A stretch of DNA of 27,318 nucleotides, taken from the NCBI GenBank assembly GCA_002422315.1, contig DIUJ01000014.1, positions 19,101-46,418 of the forward strand, in the 5' to 3' direction. The notes under the pieces were generated by a model. It was not told the DNA's origin. It saw only the letters and a list, made by a program, of their open reading frames with translations, and did not search any database. Position 1 is the stretch's first letter, and each line of letters opens with the position of its first letter. Source of the stretch: Bacteroidetes bacterium UBA6161 (GTDB taxonomy: Bacteria; Bacteroidota; Bacteroidia; NS11-12g; UBA955). The position numbers and the translations under genes were made by a program. Positions 13,170 through 20,026 of this stretch are shown in pieces.

Positions 13170-15485
13170 TTAATGGCTATGTTTTATTCCAAAGTCAAAG
13201 TGAATATTCAATCCAAACCTTACATTCACTCCTGGTCTGTGTGAAAAATACCTAAACCTATCCAAGTAATCCTTATACTCTTGGTTTAGTGCATTGTCTA
13301 CCGACACAAAATACTTAAACTTATGGGTTTTGTAATCTGTAAAGCTTTGCAAATCTGCTCCAAAAAGAAGATAAGCATTAGGGGGAGGAGCAAAATCCGA
13401 ATTGGGTTCGTACCTAAACTGCCTAAGTACATGGAGCATTCTTAACTTGAATTCGATTTTTTTATATGTATAGCTTGGATTTATCGCAAATCGAAAAGGG
13501 GGCATTTGTTGCAAAAATGTCTTGGTTTTCTGGTCAAAGCCCAAAAGCATATTCCCTGTAAAGTCTACTTTAAAGTTTCTACGAGAATACATTGCATGGA
13601 AAGAATATCCTTGCAAAACGGCCTCTGCAGATGTATAATAAAAATAAGGAAAGGCACCACGAATGGTTTGTTTTGCCTCGGCTGCAGGTACCAAAGAAAT
13701 AAAATCTTGTATATGCTGTATAAAAACAGTGCTCTGTATTTCCAGGTTTTTATGTGGTTTCACAAACCATTCTAATTCTGCTTTATGCGAAATTTCAGTT
13801 TTCAAGTCTGCACGGCCCTCTTCGTAACTAGCTGCACCGTGGTGAATTCCTCTACTATACAACTCATTTGGCATGGGGGGTCTCCAAGTTCTTAGTATTC
13901 TTACAGAAAGCTTGTTGCTTGGGTTGTGTGCATAGTCTACATTCGCTAGGGCTGCTATATTCATAAAATCCCTTGTAGGATTCTGTAACGAATCGTTTTG
14001 ATTATAAAAAGCGCTCAAGCCCCTATAGTCGCTTCTTAGCGAGCCTGAAAAATTCCATTTACCCACTTCTTTTTGCATGCCTGCAAAAGCACCAGCACCC
14101 ATCAAACTATAATTTGGCAAAAAATACCTTCCCCTATAGGTATTGGCCTGTTGCATCGCTTGTAGTCCTAGTTGCATATCAAATCCAGGTTTTATTTGCT
14201 TGTCAAATACCAAATCGGCAGTATGGGTGGTGATAATATAGTCTAGCTGTGGCCCTGTATTGCTAACCAAAAAGTAGTCATACTCTTGCCTTTGGTTAAA
14301 CTGCCTTGCGAGAATCAACTTCAAATACTGGTGTTCTTTGATTTTATAATGGGTTTTAAGGCGAAAAGTCTCATGCAGCATACTTTGATTGGGACGATTT
14401 ATGGCATAAGAAAAACCCATATCTTGTGGGGGCACTAGCCCATTTATTGCGTTGTTTAAATCTGTAAGATTCCCAATATGCGCCCCACTATAAATCCCAA
14501 AAGTAGATTGGAACATTGCGTATGAAAAATCAAATGTCCATTTCTTATACATAGTTCCTAATCCCATGCTCCAATTTCTTTCATTTAAACCGGTATTGTT
14601 CAAATAATAATTGGGTGTTTTAAGGTTTCCTTGTTCTTTCCAGCTGCCTTGCACGCGCCAAAAAAGAGGTAATTTCTCTCCAAATTTACCCCCCAAGTTT
14701 GCAGCGTAAGTATGTCCCAAGCCATTGCTTGCAAAAGAACTATGAACAGAACCTGTAAGATGCTTTGCCCTATAATTAAAAATAGAAGGTCCATTGATTA
14801 ATAATACCCCTCCTATATTTTCTGGTCCATATCTCAAAGATTGGTATCCCTTTAGCAGGATTATTTCTTTGGCGTTCATGGGGTCTATCTCTGGGGCATG
14901 TTCTTGCCCCCAATTTTGGCCTTCCTGCCTAATTTCATTGTGTACCAACAAGACCCTAAAACCAAACAACCCATTTACTACTGGTTTAAAAACCGTATTC
15001 CCTGTTGTAAGACTTGAAACACCGGGAAGATTTTCCGTAAGTTGGGCAAGGGTTTTGCCTGTCTGTTTTTCTAATTCCGCACTATTTATTTTGGTGTTAT
15101 GCTGCACGGTTGTAGTGTTTTCGGCATGAATATGTGCATCTTTTAATACATTGGAAGAGTGTGGCAAATAAATTGTCAGAAACGTGTCTTTTGAAAGCCA
15201 AATACTCACATCCAAGTGCTCGCAAACCAGGTGTTCTAAATGGATAAAATAATTCCCAGAGGTATCCAATACGAACTCAAAGGAACCATTGTGATTGGAG
15301 TAAGTTTGAATTTTAGCTTGGGGAATAGAGATATAAGTAGAAGGAAGAGGACTTTTATTCGACTTGTCCAAAACCACGCCTTTTACTACAAAAGACTGAG
15401 CAAAAGAATGCGTGTAAGCGAATACTATAAATAAAACAAAGCTTAAAGCCAGTATTCTTTTTGTAACATTGTTGCGTTTGGACAT
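13170..15485 (-). CDS. TonB-dependent outer-membrane receptor, probably metal-related
   Basis: Start 15485 gives 771 residues: MSKRNNVTKR, then a signal peptide ending SFAQ. Residues about 30-110 are a carboxypeptidase-regulatory-like beta domain (VVKGVVLDKSNKSPLPSTYI, HNGSFEF). A plug domain follows (LEKQTGKTLAQLTENLPGVS, then GLFGFRVLLVHNEIRQEGQ, NWGQEHAPEIDP, YGPENIGGVLLI) and then a 22-strand-type barrel ending HFDFGIKHSH. His-rich stretches occur before the plug (LKDAHIHAENTTTVQH) and at the C-terminus. The NWGQEHAPEIDP-type plug and His-rich parts are what I recall of ZnuD-like receptors, so a metal such as zinc is a reasonable but unproven ligand. The longer start at 15521 lies inside a hairpin and puts a non-signal sequence first. 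Confidence 0.88.
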   Translation of the reverse strand: MSKRNNVTKRILALSFVLFIVFAYTHSFAQSFVVKGVVLDKSNKSPLPSTYISIPQAKIQTYSNHNGSFEFVLDTSGNYFIHLEHLVCEHLDVSIWLSKDTFLTIYLPHSSNVLKDAHIHAENTTTVQHNTKINSAELEKQTGKTLAQLTENLPGVSSLTTGNTVFKPVVNGLFGFRVLLVHNEIRQEGQNWGQEHAPEIDPMNAKEIILLKGYQSLRYGPENIGGVLLINGPSIFNYRAKHLTGSVHSSFASNGLGHTYAANLGGKFGEKLPLFWRVQGSWKEQGNLKTPNYYLNNTGLNERNWSMGLGTMYKKWTFDFSYAMFQSTFGIYSGAHIGNLTDLNNAINGLVPPQDMGFSYAINRPNQSMLHETFRLKTHYKIKEHQYLKLILARQFNQRQEYDYFLVSNTGPQLDYIITTHTADLVFDKQIKPGFDMQLGLQAMQQANTYRGRYFLPNYSLMGAGAFAGMQKEVGKWNFSGSLRSDYRGLSAFYNQNDSLQNPTRDFMNIAALANVDYAHNPSNKLSVRILRTWRPPMPNELYSRGIHHGAASYEEGRADLKTEISHKAELEWFVKPHKNLEIQSTVFIQHIQDFISLVPAAEAKQTIRGAFPYFYYTSAEAVLQGYSFHAMYSRRNFKVDFTGNMLLGFDQKTKTFLQQMPPFRFAINPSYTYKKIEFKLRMLHVLRQFRYEPNSDFAPPPNAYLLFGADLQSFTDYKTHKFKYFVSVDNALNQEYKDYLDRFRYFSHRPGVNVRFGLNIHFDFGIKHSH

Positions 15486-15491
15486 ATATTC

Positions 15492-15549
15492 AAAAAAATA
15501 GACCACCTTCGCTTGACACATTTATAATCCATCAAGCAAAGGCAGGTCT
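15492..15549 (-). terminator. Terminator-like hairpin just before the receptor gene
   Basis: On the minus strand a stem of about 16 pairs forms between 15549-15532 and 15516-15500 (outer AGACC/GGTCT; inner CCTTTGCTTGA/TCAAGCGAAGG with one G:U). The loop is 15 bases and the U run follows at 15498-15492. It is only 8 bases after the stop at 15558, and its U run ends 6 bases before the receptor ATG at 15485. It can serve as the terminator of the 120-residue protein gene, as an attenuator for the receptor, or both. Confidence 0.75.
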
Positions 15550-15557
15550 TAAAAAAA

Positions 15558-15920
15558 TTATGCTTCTTGAAGGTCGTTGGTTATTGTTCTAATTTCGTCG
15601 CGGTTGTACTTGTTTTCAGAATTCAACCACATAGAAAGCAAATAGGACAAATGCTCTTCTGGAGTGTATGTTTCGTCGCTAATTACTTCTCCTGTTTCCT
15701 CATCCTCCTCAGGTTTAATCACTTCAAAGCTCCATTCCCCATTGTTTTCTAGGTGTTCATAGGCCATGCGGATAGAACGAATTACAAGAGGATCTGTTTC
15801 TTGTTTTGCTAATTCTCTAAGTTCTTGAAGTTTAGGAACTAAAACATCTGAAACTATGCCATTTTTCTTTACTTCAGCCACCAACTCTTCTATTAACTTA
15901 TTTGCTTTTGCGTTTTTCAT
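15558..15920 (-). CDS. Conserved small acidic protein of unknown function
   Basis: The 120-residue cytoplasmic protein has no signal peptide or membrane segment. It is helical and charged: MKNAKANKLIEELVAEVKKN, VLVPKLQELRELAKQETDPL, an acidic stretch KPEEDEETGEVISDE (about 70-85), and a C-terminal helix with SYLLSMWLNSENKYNRDEI. I recall similar proteins of this length across Bacteroidota without an assigned function. The codon use and frame are consistent with a real gene, and a -7 box lies 17 bases upstream. The hairpin at 15492-15549 ends its transcript or couples it to the TonB receptor gene. Confidence 0.75.
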   Translation of the reverse strand: MKNAKANKLIEELVAEVKKNGIVSDVLVPKLQELRELAKQETDPLVIRSIRMAYEHLENNGEWSFEVIKPEEDEETGEVISDETYTPEEHLSYLLSMWLNSENKYNRDEIRTITNDLQEA

Positions 15921-15937
15921 AATTATAAAATCGAATG

Positions 15938-15945
15938 CAAAATTA
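15938..15945 (-). promoter_or_regulatory. -7 element for the small acidic protein gene
   Basis: The minus strand reads TAATTTTG, matching TAnnTTTG, 17 bases before the start codon. There is no clear -33 box at 17-20 bases. This may also be the only upstream promoter able to serve the TonB receptor operon. Confidence 0.45.
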
Positions 15946-16330
15946 CGATATATTTTTCTTTTACTTACAACTTTCTAAAAGAATTACGATTCCAAGGGAA
16001 ACACGCAAAACTTTCTTCGTCAAATTGACCCAAGGCGATGCCTTGTGCTAGGTTAAGCTAGGCTTTCAGCCTGTATGGCTTATCTATGTACCGCCCATCC
16101 GCTGGAGGCGGACAATTTACATCCGTACAAGGCATCGCCTAGTGCAATAAACATCAACGATAATCCACGCCATGAAAGGGCAGGCTAGATGTATTAAATA
16201 AGGGAGTTTGGTTTTGTATGTTCGGGGTTATTTCCTCTGTCGATGTTGTATCTTCCTTGTCCCACAAATTATTGGTTTCTCTCAAACAACGGACAAACAA
16301 GCCTTGGCTATTGTAATACGGTTGGCTTTA
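15946..16330. other. Gene-free stretch carrying a repeat
   Basis: No reading frame here looks protein-like. The main content is the inverted-repeat element at 16031-16186. The flanks (15946-16030 and 16187-16330) show nothing I recognise. Confidence 0.55.
16031..16186. repeat. Composite intergenic palindrome, Bacteroidota-type repeat
   Basis: AGGCGATGCCTTGT (16033-16046) is perfectly complementary to ACAAGGCATCGCCT (16127-16140), 80 bases apart. Smaller hairpins lie between and beside them: AGGCT/AGCCT (16060-16064 with 16068-16072) and CCGCC/GGCGG (16091-16095 with 16107-16111). The order of GGCGATGCC, CTAGGTTA, GGCTTTCAGCC resembles a common intergenic repeat I recall from Bacteroidota (CAGGGCGATGCCCTGG followed by CCCTTTCAGGG). 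A further CATGAAAGGGCAGGC piece is at 16171-16185. It appears to be a decayed copy, not a gene. Confidence 0.6.
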
Positions 16331-16364
16331 AAAACAAAAAAGCCACAAATTTCTTTGCGGCTTT
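16331..16364 (-). terminator. Terminator of tRNA-Val
   Basis: AAAGCCACAAA (16339-16349) pairs with TTTGCGGCTTT (16354-16364) through 11 positions with one G:U and a four-base loop. The minus-strand transcript then runs into U from the A-rich 16331-16341. It is 10 bases past the tRNA. Confidence 0.8.
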
Positions 16365-16373
16365 CTGTTTTTG

Positions 16374-16448
16374 TGGGAGTTACTGGATTCGAACCAGTGA
16401 CCCTCTGCTTGTAAGGCAGATGCTCTGAACCAACTGAGCTAAACTCCC
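16374..16448 (-). tRNA. tRNA-Val (UAC)
   Basis: The acceptor GGGAGTT pairs perfectly with AACTCCC, discriminator A. The anticodon stem TCTGC/GCAGA encloses CTTACAA with anticodon TAC. The T loop is GTTCGAA. CCA is not encoded. The gene has its own promoter (16487-16516) and terminator. Confidence 0.96.
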
Positions 16449-16486
16449 TCTCTTTGAACTTTCCCTCTACTTCCGTTTTGGGACTG

Positions 16487-16516
16487 CAAATATACACCTG
16501 TTTTTTATTTTCCAAA
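16487..16516 (-). promoter_or_regulatory. Promoter of tRNA-Val
   Basis: The minus strand reads TTTG (16516-16513), 18 bases, then TATATTTG (16494-16487). It is back to back with the AsmA-gene promoter, with 17 bases between the two -33 boxes. Confidence 0.75.
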
Positions 16517-16533
16517 ATATTTTTTTAAAAAAA

Positions 16534-16563
16534 TTTGGGACACTTTGTGCATTTCTATTTTTG
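16534..16563 (+). promoter_or_regulatory. Promoter of the AsmA-family gene
   Basis: TTTG (16534-16537), 18 bases, then TATTTTTG (16556-16563). The last three bases include the TTG at 16561, so that codon cannot be the translation start. The first plausible downstream start is the TTG at 16615. Confidence 0.75.
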
Positions 16564-16614
16564 ACATTTACCTTCTCTAAGCTTTCCTTTGCATATTACA
16601 TAATTGTAGCTACT

Positions 16615-19122
16615 TTGAAAATAAAAAAGATACTTAAAATATTCTTCATAAGCATCCTAAGCATAGCCCTTGCACTTAGCCTGGTAATTTACTTTATCTC
16701 CGATAAGCTAGAAGCGGTGGTTCTTAAAGAAATAAACGATCAATTAGCAGTAGAAGGCAGTTTTAAAGATTTTGAAATTACCTTTTGGGAAACCTTCCCA
16801 AGGGTTAGCTTAAAAATTAACAATCTTAAATTAAACGAGTCTAAAAGCGTTTTTAACAAGCCTTTTTTAGAAGCAGACAAATTTTACCTGCAACTGAATT
16901 TGTGGAAAGCCATAAGAGGGAAGTATGAATTAGAAAAGATAAAATCGAAAAATGTAGTGGTCAGAATGGGCTATAGCAAAGGGGTTTCAAACTTTGACCT
17001 TTTCAAGGAAAACAAGGACAGCAGTAGCTCTGGATTAAATTTAGACCTACAATCTATTGAGTTTATAAATGCGAGTTATGAGTTTTTGGATGCAGAAGAG
17101 AAGTCCTATATTTTTTATTCTTTCGATCTTTTCCAAAGCAAGGGCGAAATTAATCCAGATTATATTGCATTCAAAGTTTTAGCAAATGGCACATGTAACT
17201 CATTTTTACTGCAAGGAGATACAATAAATATAGACAAACGTACAGATTTGCAAACAGAACTTAAATATAGTTTTGAGGATGAAAAATTAGAGTTTTTGGG
17301 AGGTAATTTGGCTATAGATGCTTCTGATTTTGAAATAAACGGAAGCATACAGTTTTCGGATAAAAATGAAATAGACTTGCATTTAAAAAGCGAAGGCAAC
17401 AGTATAAAGCAGGTTATTGGTTTATTGCCACGCGAAGTCACAGCCAATGCAAAGGATTGGGAGTCGGAGGGGAAATTTGGAGTAGAAGCCAGCATTAAAG
17501 GAGGATTTGAAGGGAAAAACACTCCAGAAATAGACGCCAAACTCTTTGTTTCTGAAGCCAGTATTCAAAGTAATCTAAATGGGGTTGGCTTGGAAAATCT
17601 AAATATTGAAGCCAGCCTTTTCTTGGGACAAAAACAACAATCCCTTCAATTAACAAAACTTAGTTTTGATTTCGATAAACAAAACTTTAAGGCAGCCTTG
17701 GATATACAAGATTTCGAGAAACCAAAAGTCGTAGGATGGGCCAGTGGTGTATTAGACCTTGGGTCCCTTGTGGCATTTTTAGGAGATAGCGCAATGCCAA
17801 TGTCAGGAATTTTAGATTGCGCTATTGATATCAATTCCAGTTTTTCGCAATGGGGAGATGCAGGAGTGCTGCTCAGGGAAGGTGGCATACAAGGCCAGAT
17901 AACATGTACCAATGTTTCCTTGGCATCAGATCAATATACTTTAGAGAAAGTAAATGGAACATTGATTTTTGACAAAAACAACCTTAAAAGTTCTTCCTTG
18001 GAAGGATTGCTAAACAAATACAATGGAAAAGCATCTTTCAATTTGCAAAATTACCTTAGCTTGTTAAGCTCAAGCCCTAGTGTGTTTGGAAACTTAACCA
18101 TACAGCTGGAAACCATAAATCTTGACGAAATAATTACCAATGAAGCAATAACAGAAACTTCTGAAAACAACGACCCCGAAAATGACATTTTTGAAAGTCT
18201 AAAAGGCATGAATTTGGAGTTGAAACTAAGCTTAAAATCTCTTATTTACAACAAAGAGAAAATTGAAAATATACGAAGCAAACTAAGCATAGAAAACCAA
18301 AATATACTTATAAACCAATTATTTGCCAACCTGAATGAAGGAACTTTAAATGTAAATGGTGCAATCAAAAAAAGAGAAGACCAAATGTATTTGGGCAGGT
18401 TTGAATTAGAAGGCAGCAAATTAAATATCCAAAAACTATTTGCTTTGTTCGGAAATTTTGGACAAGAAGAAATTACAGAAAAAAATATTGAAGGCAAAAT
18501 TACTTTCCTTAGTCAAATAGCATTGATTTTTGATAAAGCAGGAAATATTCAAAAGGAAAATATTTATGCTTTTACAGACCTAAGTATAGAAAACGGGGTA
18601 CTAAAGAAAGTAGAAGCCATGAAATCCCTTTCTAAGTTTGCCGAAATTTCAGAATTGGAAAATATTCGATTCCAAACTCTGCACAATACCTTTGAAATAA
18701 GCGATGGAGTACTCAATTTTCCATACATGGATATGGGAAACAGTGTATTAAACTTAAAAATTAAGGGAAACCACAGTTTCGACAACTATATGGATTATAC
18801 CTTTAGGGTGCGGTTATCTGAAGCACTTGCTAGTAAATATAAGTGGAGAAGCAGAAAAAATAAAGAAGAGTTTGAAGATTTTGGAGACAAAGGCGTAGCT
18901 CTTTTTATAAACATGAAAGGTTATCCAGATGACCTGAAATTTAGTGTAGAAAAAATCGGCACAACGATTCCCAAAGTAAGTGGCAACACAATAGTGGAAA
19001 CCTTAGGCACAGAAAAAAATGAACTAAAGGATATTATAAGAACTGAGTTTAGCAAAGAAAAAAGAGAAGAGAGAGACAAAGAAAAAGCAGAAAAAGAAAG
19101 CGTAGATTGGGATGAGTTTTAA
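16615..19122 (+). CDS. AsmA-family envelope protein, TTG start
   Basis: From the TTG at 16615 the protein has 835 residues and opens with a basic signal anchor (KIKKILKIFFISILSIALAL, then SLVIYF), as expected for AsmA-family proteins. No ATG occurs in frame until well inside the mature protein (VVVRMGYSKG), and the frame's earlier TTG (16561) lies in the promoter. The body is a long run of amphipathic beta strands with FEITFWETFPRVSLKINNLK near the N-terminus and an AsmA-like C-terminal part (FEISDGVLNFPYMDMGNSVL, then LKIKGNHSFDNYMDYTFRVR). It ends in a charged KEKREERDKEKAEKES tail. AsmA-like proteins form lipid-conducting grooves between inner and outer membranes; the exact cargo here is unknown. 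It converges with the glycosyltransferase gene. Confidence 0.85.
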   Translation: MKIKKILKIFFISILSIALALSLVIYFISDKLEAVVLKEINDQLAVEGSFKDFEITFWETFPRVSLKINNLKLNESKSVFNKPFLEADKFYLQLNLWKAIRGKYELEKIKSKNVVVRMGYSKGVSNFDLFKENKDSSSSGLNLDLQSIEFINASYEFLDAEEKSYIFYSFDLFQSKGEINPDYIAFKVLANGTCNSFLLQGDTINIDKRTDLQTELKYSFEDEKLEFLGGNLAIDASDFEINGSIQFSDKNEIDLHLKSEGNSIKQVIGLLPREVTANAKDWESEGKFGVEASIKGGFEGKNTPEIDAKLFVSEASIQSNLNGVGLENLNIEASLFLGQKQQSLQLTKLSFDFDKQNFKAALDIQDFEKPKVVGWASGVLDLGSLVAFLGDSAMPMSGILDCAIDINSSFSQWGDAGVLLREGGIQGQITCTNVSLASDQYTLEKVNGTLIFDKNNLKSSSLEGLLNKYNGKASFNLQNYLSLLSSSPSVFGNLTIQLETINLDEIITNEAITETSENNDPENDIFESLKGMNLELKLSLKSLIYNKEKIENIRSKLSIENQNILINQLFANLNEGTLNVNGAIKKREDQMYLGRFELEGSKLNIQKLFALFGNFGQEEITEKNIEGKITFLSQIALIFDKAGNIQKENIYAFTDLSIENGVLKKVEAMKSLSKFAEISELENIRFQTLHNTFEISDGVLNFPYMDMGNSVLNLKIKGNHSFDNYMDYTFRVRLSEALASKYKWRSRKNKEEFEDFGDKGVALFINMKGYPDDLKFSVEKIGTTIPKVSGNTIVETLGTEKNELKDIIRTEFSKEKREERDKEKAEKESVDWDEF

Positions 19123-19128
19123 AACAAG

Positions 19129-19147
19129 TGCTTTTATTGAAAAAGCA
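19129..19147. terminator. Weak hairpin between convergent genes
   Basis: TGCTTTT (19129-19135) pairs with AAAAGCA (19141-19147) around a five-base loop. No long T run follows on either strand, so it may only partly terminate the AsmA and glycosyltransferase transcripts that meet here. Confidence 0.3.
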
Positions 19148-19165
19148 TAATTCGTTCCTCAATTT

Positions 19166-19951
19166 TTAATATTTTACAATCCCATTTTCACAAAAGTGCT
19201 TGCCTGCTGCTTTCTTTTTATTCATTAATTCTACATTGATATTTACTTCGGAACTGCCGTAGTGCACGGTATGGTGCAGGTGAAAAACTATAGCCTCGTA
19301 ACGCACGGAAACAAAAGCTATGCCTTGGGCTTTTAGTCTCCATTCTATGTCGGTATCCTCTCCTATTCCCGGTAAAATATAGTCCTCGTCAAATCCATTT
19401 AAATTAACTAAAATACTTTTGGCCACGCCCCAATTGCAACCCCAAATACCAGTTTTGCTTGCATTGCCAACAAAAGGTAGTTTGAATAAATACTTGGTAT
19501 GGGTAGAGTCTGAAAACAATAATCGGAATTTAGAAAGCAAAGAGATATTCAAATTGGAATACAATTTTTTAGTAAGCTTCTCTCCTAGCATTACCCTTCT
19601 TCCAAAAAACACTCTTTCCTTGTCTGCCTTGTTATAATATGTTCTTATAAAATGTTTGTGAGGAATACAATCCCCGTCTATAAAAACCAAAAACTCTCCA
19701 CTAGCAAGAATTATAGCTTGGTTTAGTATTTGACATTTTCTAAAACCATCGTCAGCCTTTTGCTTTACATGGGTTATGGAAAAACTATACTTCTCTTTTG
19801 CATTGTCTACACAGGTTTTCATTTCGGGGTCACAGTCGTCTTCTGCTACTATACATTCAAAATTTTTATTGGATTGCGACTCCAAAGCTTCAAATATCAA
19901 ATTCAAAGCCTTCGTATTTTTGTAGACAGCTACCACTAGCGAAATTTTCAT
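19166..19951 (-). CDS. Family 2 glycosyltransferase
   Basis: The 261-residue protein has a GT-A fold. It opens MKISLVVAVYKNTKALNLIF with VAEDD as the nucleotide-binding strand (about 35-39). The DxD motif is in FLVFIDGDCIPHKHF (about 92-96). The C half has GIWGCNWGVAKSILVNLNGF and the acidic GEDTDIEWRL (about 200), typical of acceptor and catalytic regions in GT2 enzymes with a galactosyltransferase-like C-terminal part. HLHHTVHYG follows. No membrane helix is seen, so it is cytoplasmic or peripheral. Neither donor nor acceptor can be read; polysaccharide or lipid-linked glycan synthesis is likely. It diverges from polA, with 75 bases between the two start codons. Confidence 0.88.
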   Translation of the reverse strand: MKISLVVAVYKNTKALNLIFEALESQSNKNFECIVAEDDCDPEMKTCVDNAKEKYSFSITHVKQKADDGFRKCQILNQAIILASGEFLVFIDGDCIPHKHFIRTYYNKADKERVFFGRRVMLGEKLTKKLYSNLNISLLSKFRLLFSDSTHTKYLFKLPFVGNASKTGIWGCNWGVAKSILVNLNGFDEDYILPGIGEDTDIEWRLKAQGIAFVSVRYEAIVFHLHHTVHYGSSEVNINVELMNKKKAAGKHFCENGIVKY

Positions 19952-19990
19952 AGCTGCAAAGAAATAAAAAACGGATAACTTATACTTGGT

Positions 19991-20022
19991 TTTGGGCTAA
20001 CAAAGAATAAATAATACCTTTG
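19991..20022 (+). promoter_or_regulatory. Promoter of polA, very close to the start codon
   Basis: TTTG (19991-19994), 20 bases, then TACCTTTG (20015-20022). Only four bases separate the -7 box from the polA ATG at 20027, which would make the message nearly or fully leaderless. A TTTCTTTG box for the divergent glycosyltransferase (19964-19957, minus) likewise ends five bases before its ATG. Confidence 0.65.
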
Positions 20023-20026
20023 AAGC

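Noticed and set aside
13170..15485. Receptor/lipoprotein pair as a SusC/SusD glycan-uptake system
   Set aside because: The lipoprotein has 187 residues and no SusD-like TPR pattern, and no glycan-active enzymes are nearby.
16033..16140. Inverted repeats as the ends of a tiny insertion element (MITE)
   Set aside because: No target-site duplication is visible at the ends and the interior contains its own hairpins; it matches a composite intergenic repeat better.
16208..16414. 68-codon plus-strand frame overlapping tRNA-Val
   Set aside because: It runs through the repeat flank and the antisense of the tRNA; the tail VTGFEPVTLCL is a known false protein made by reading tRNA antisense.
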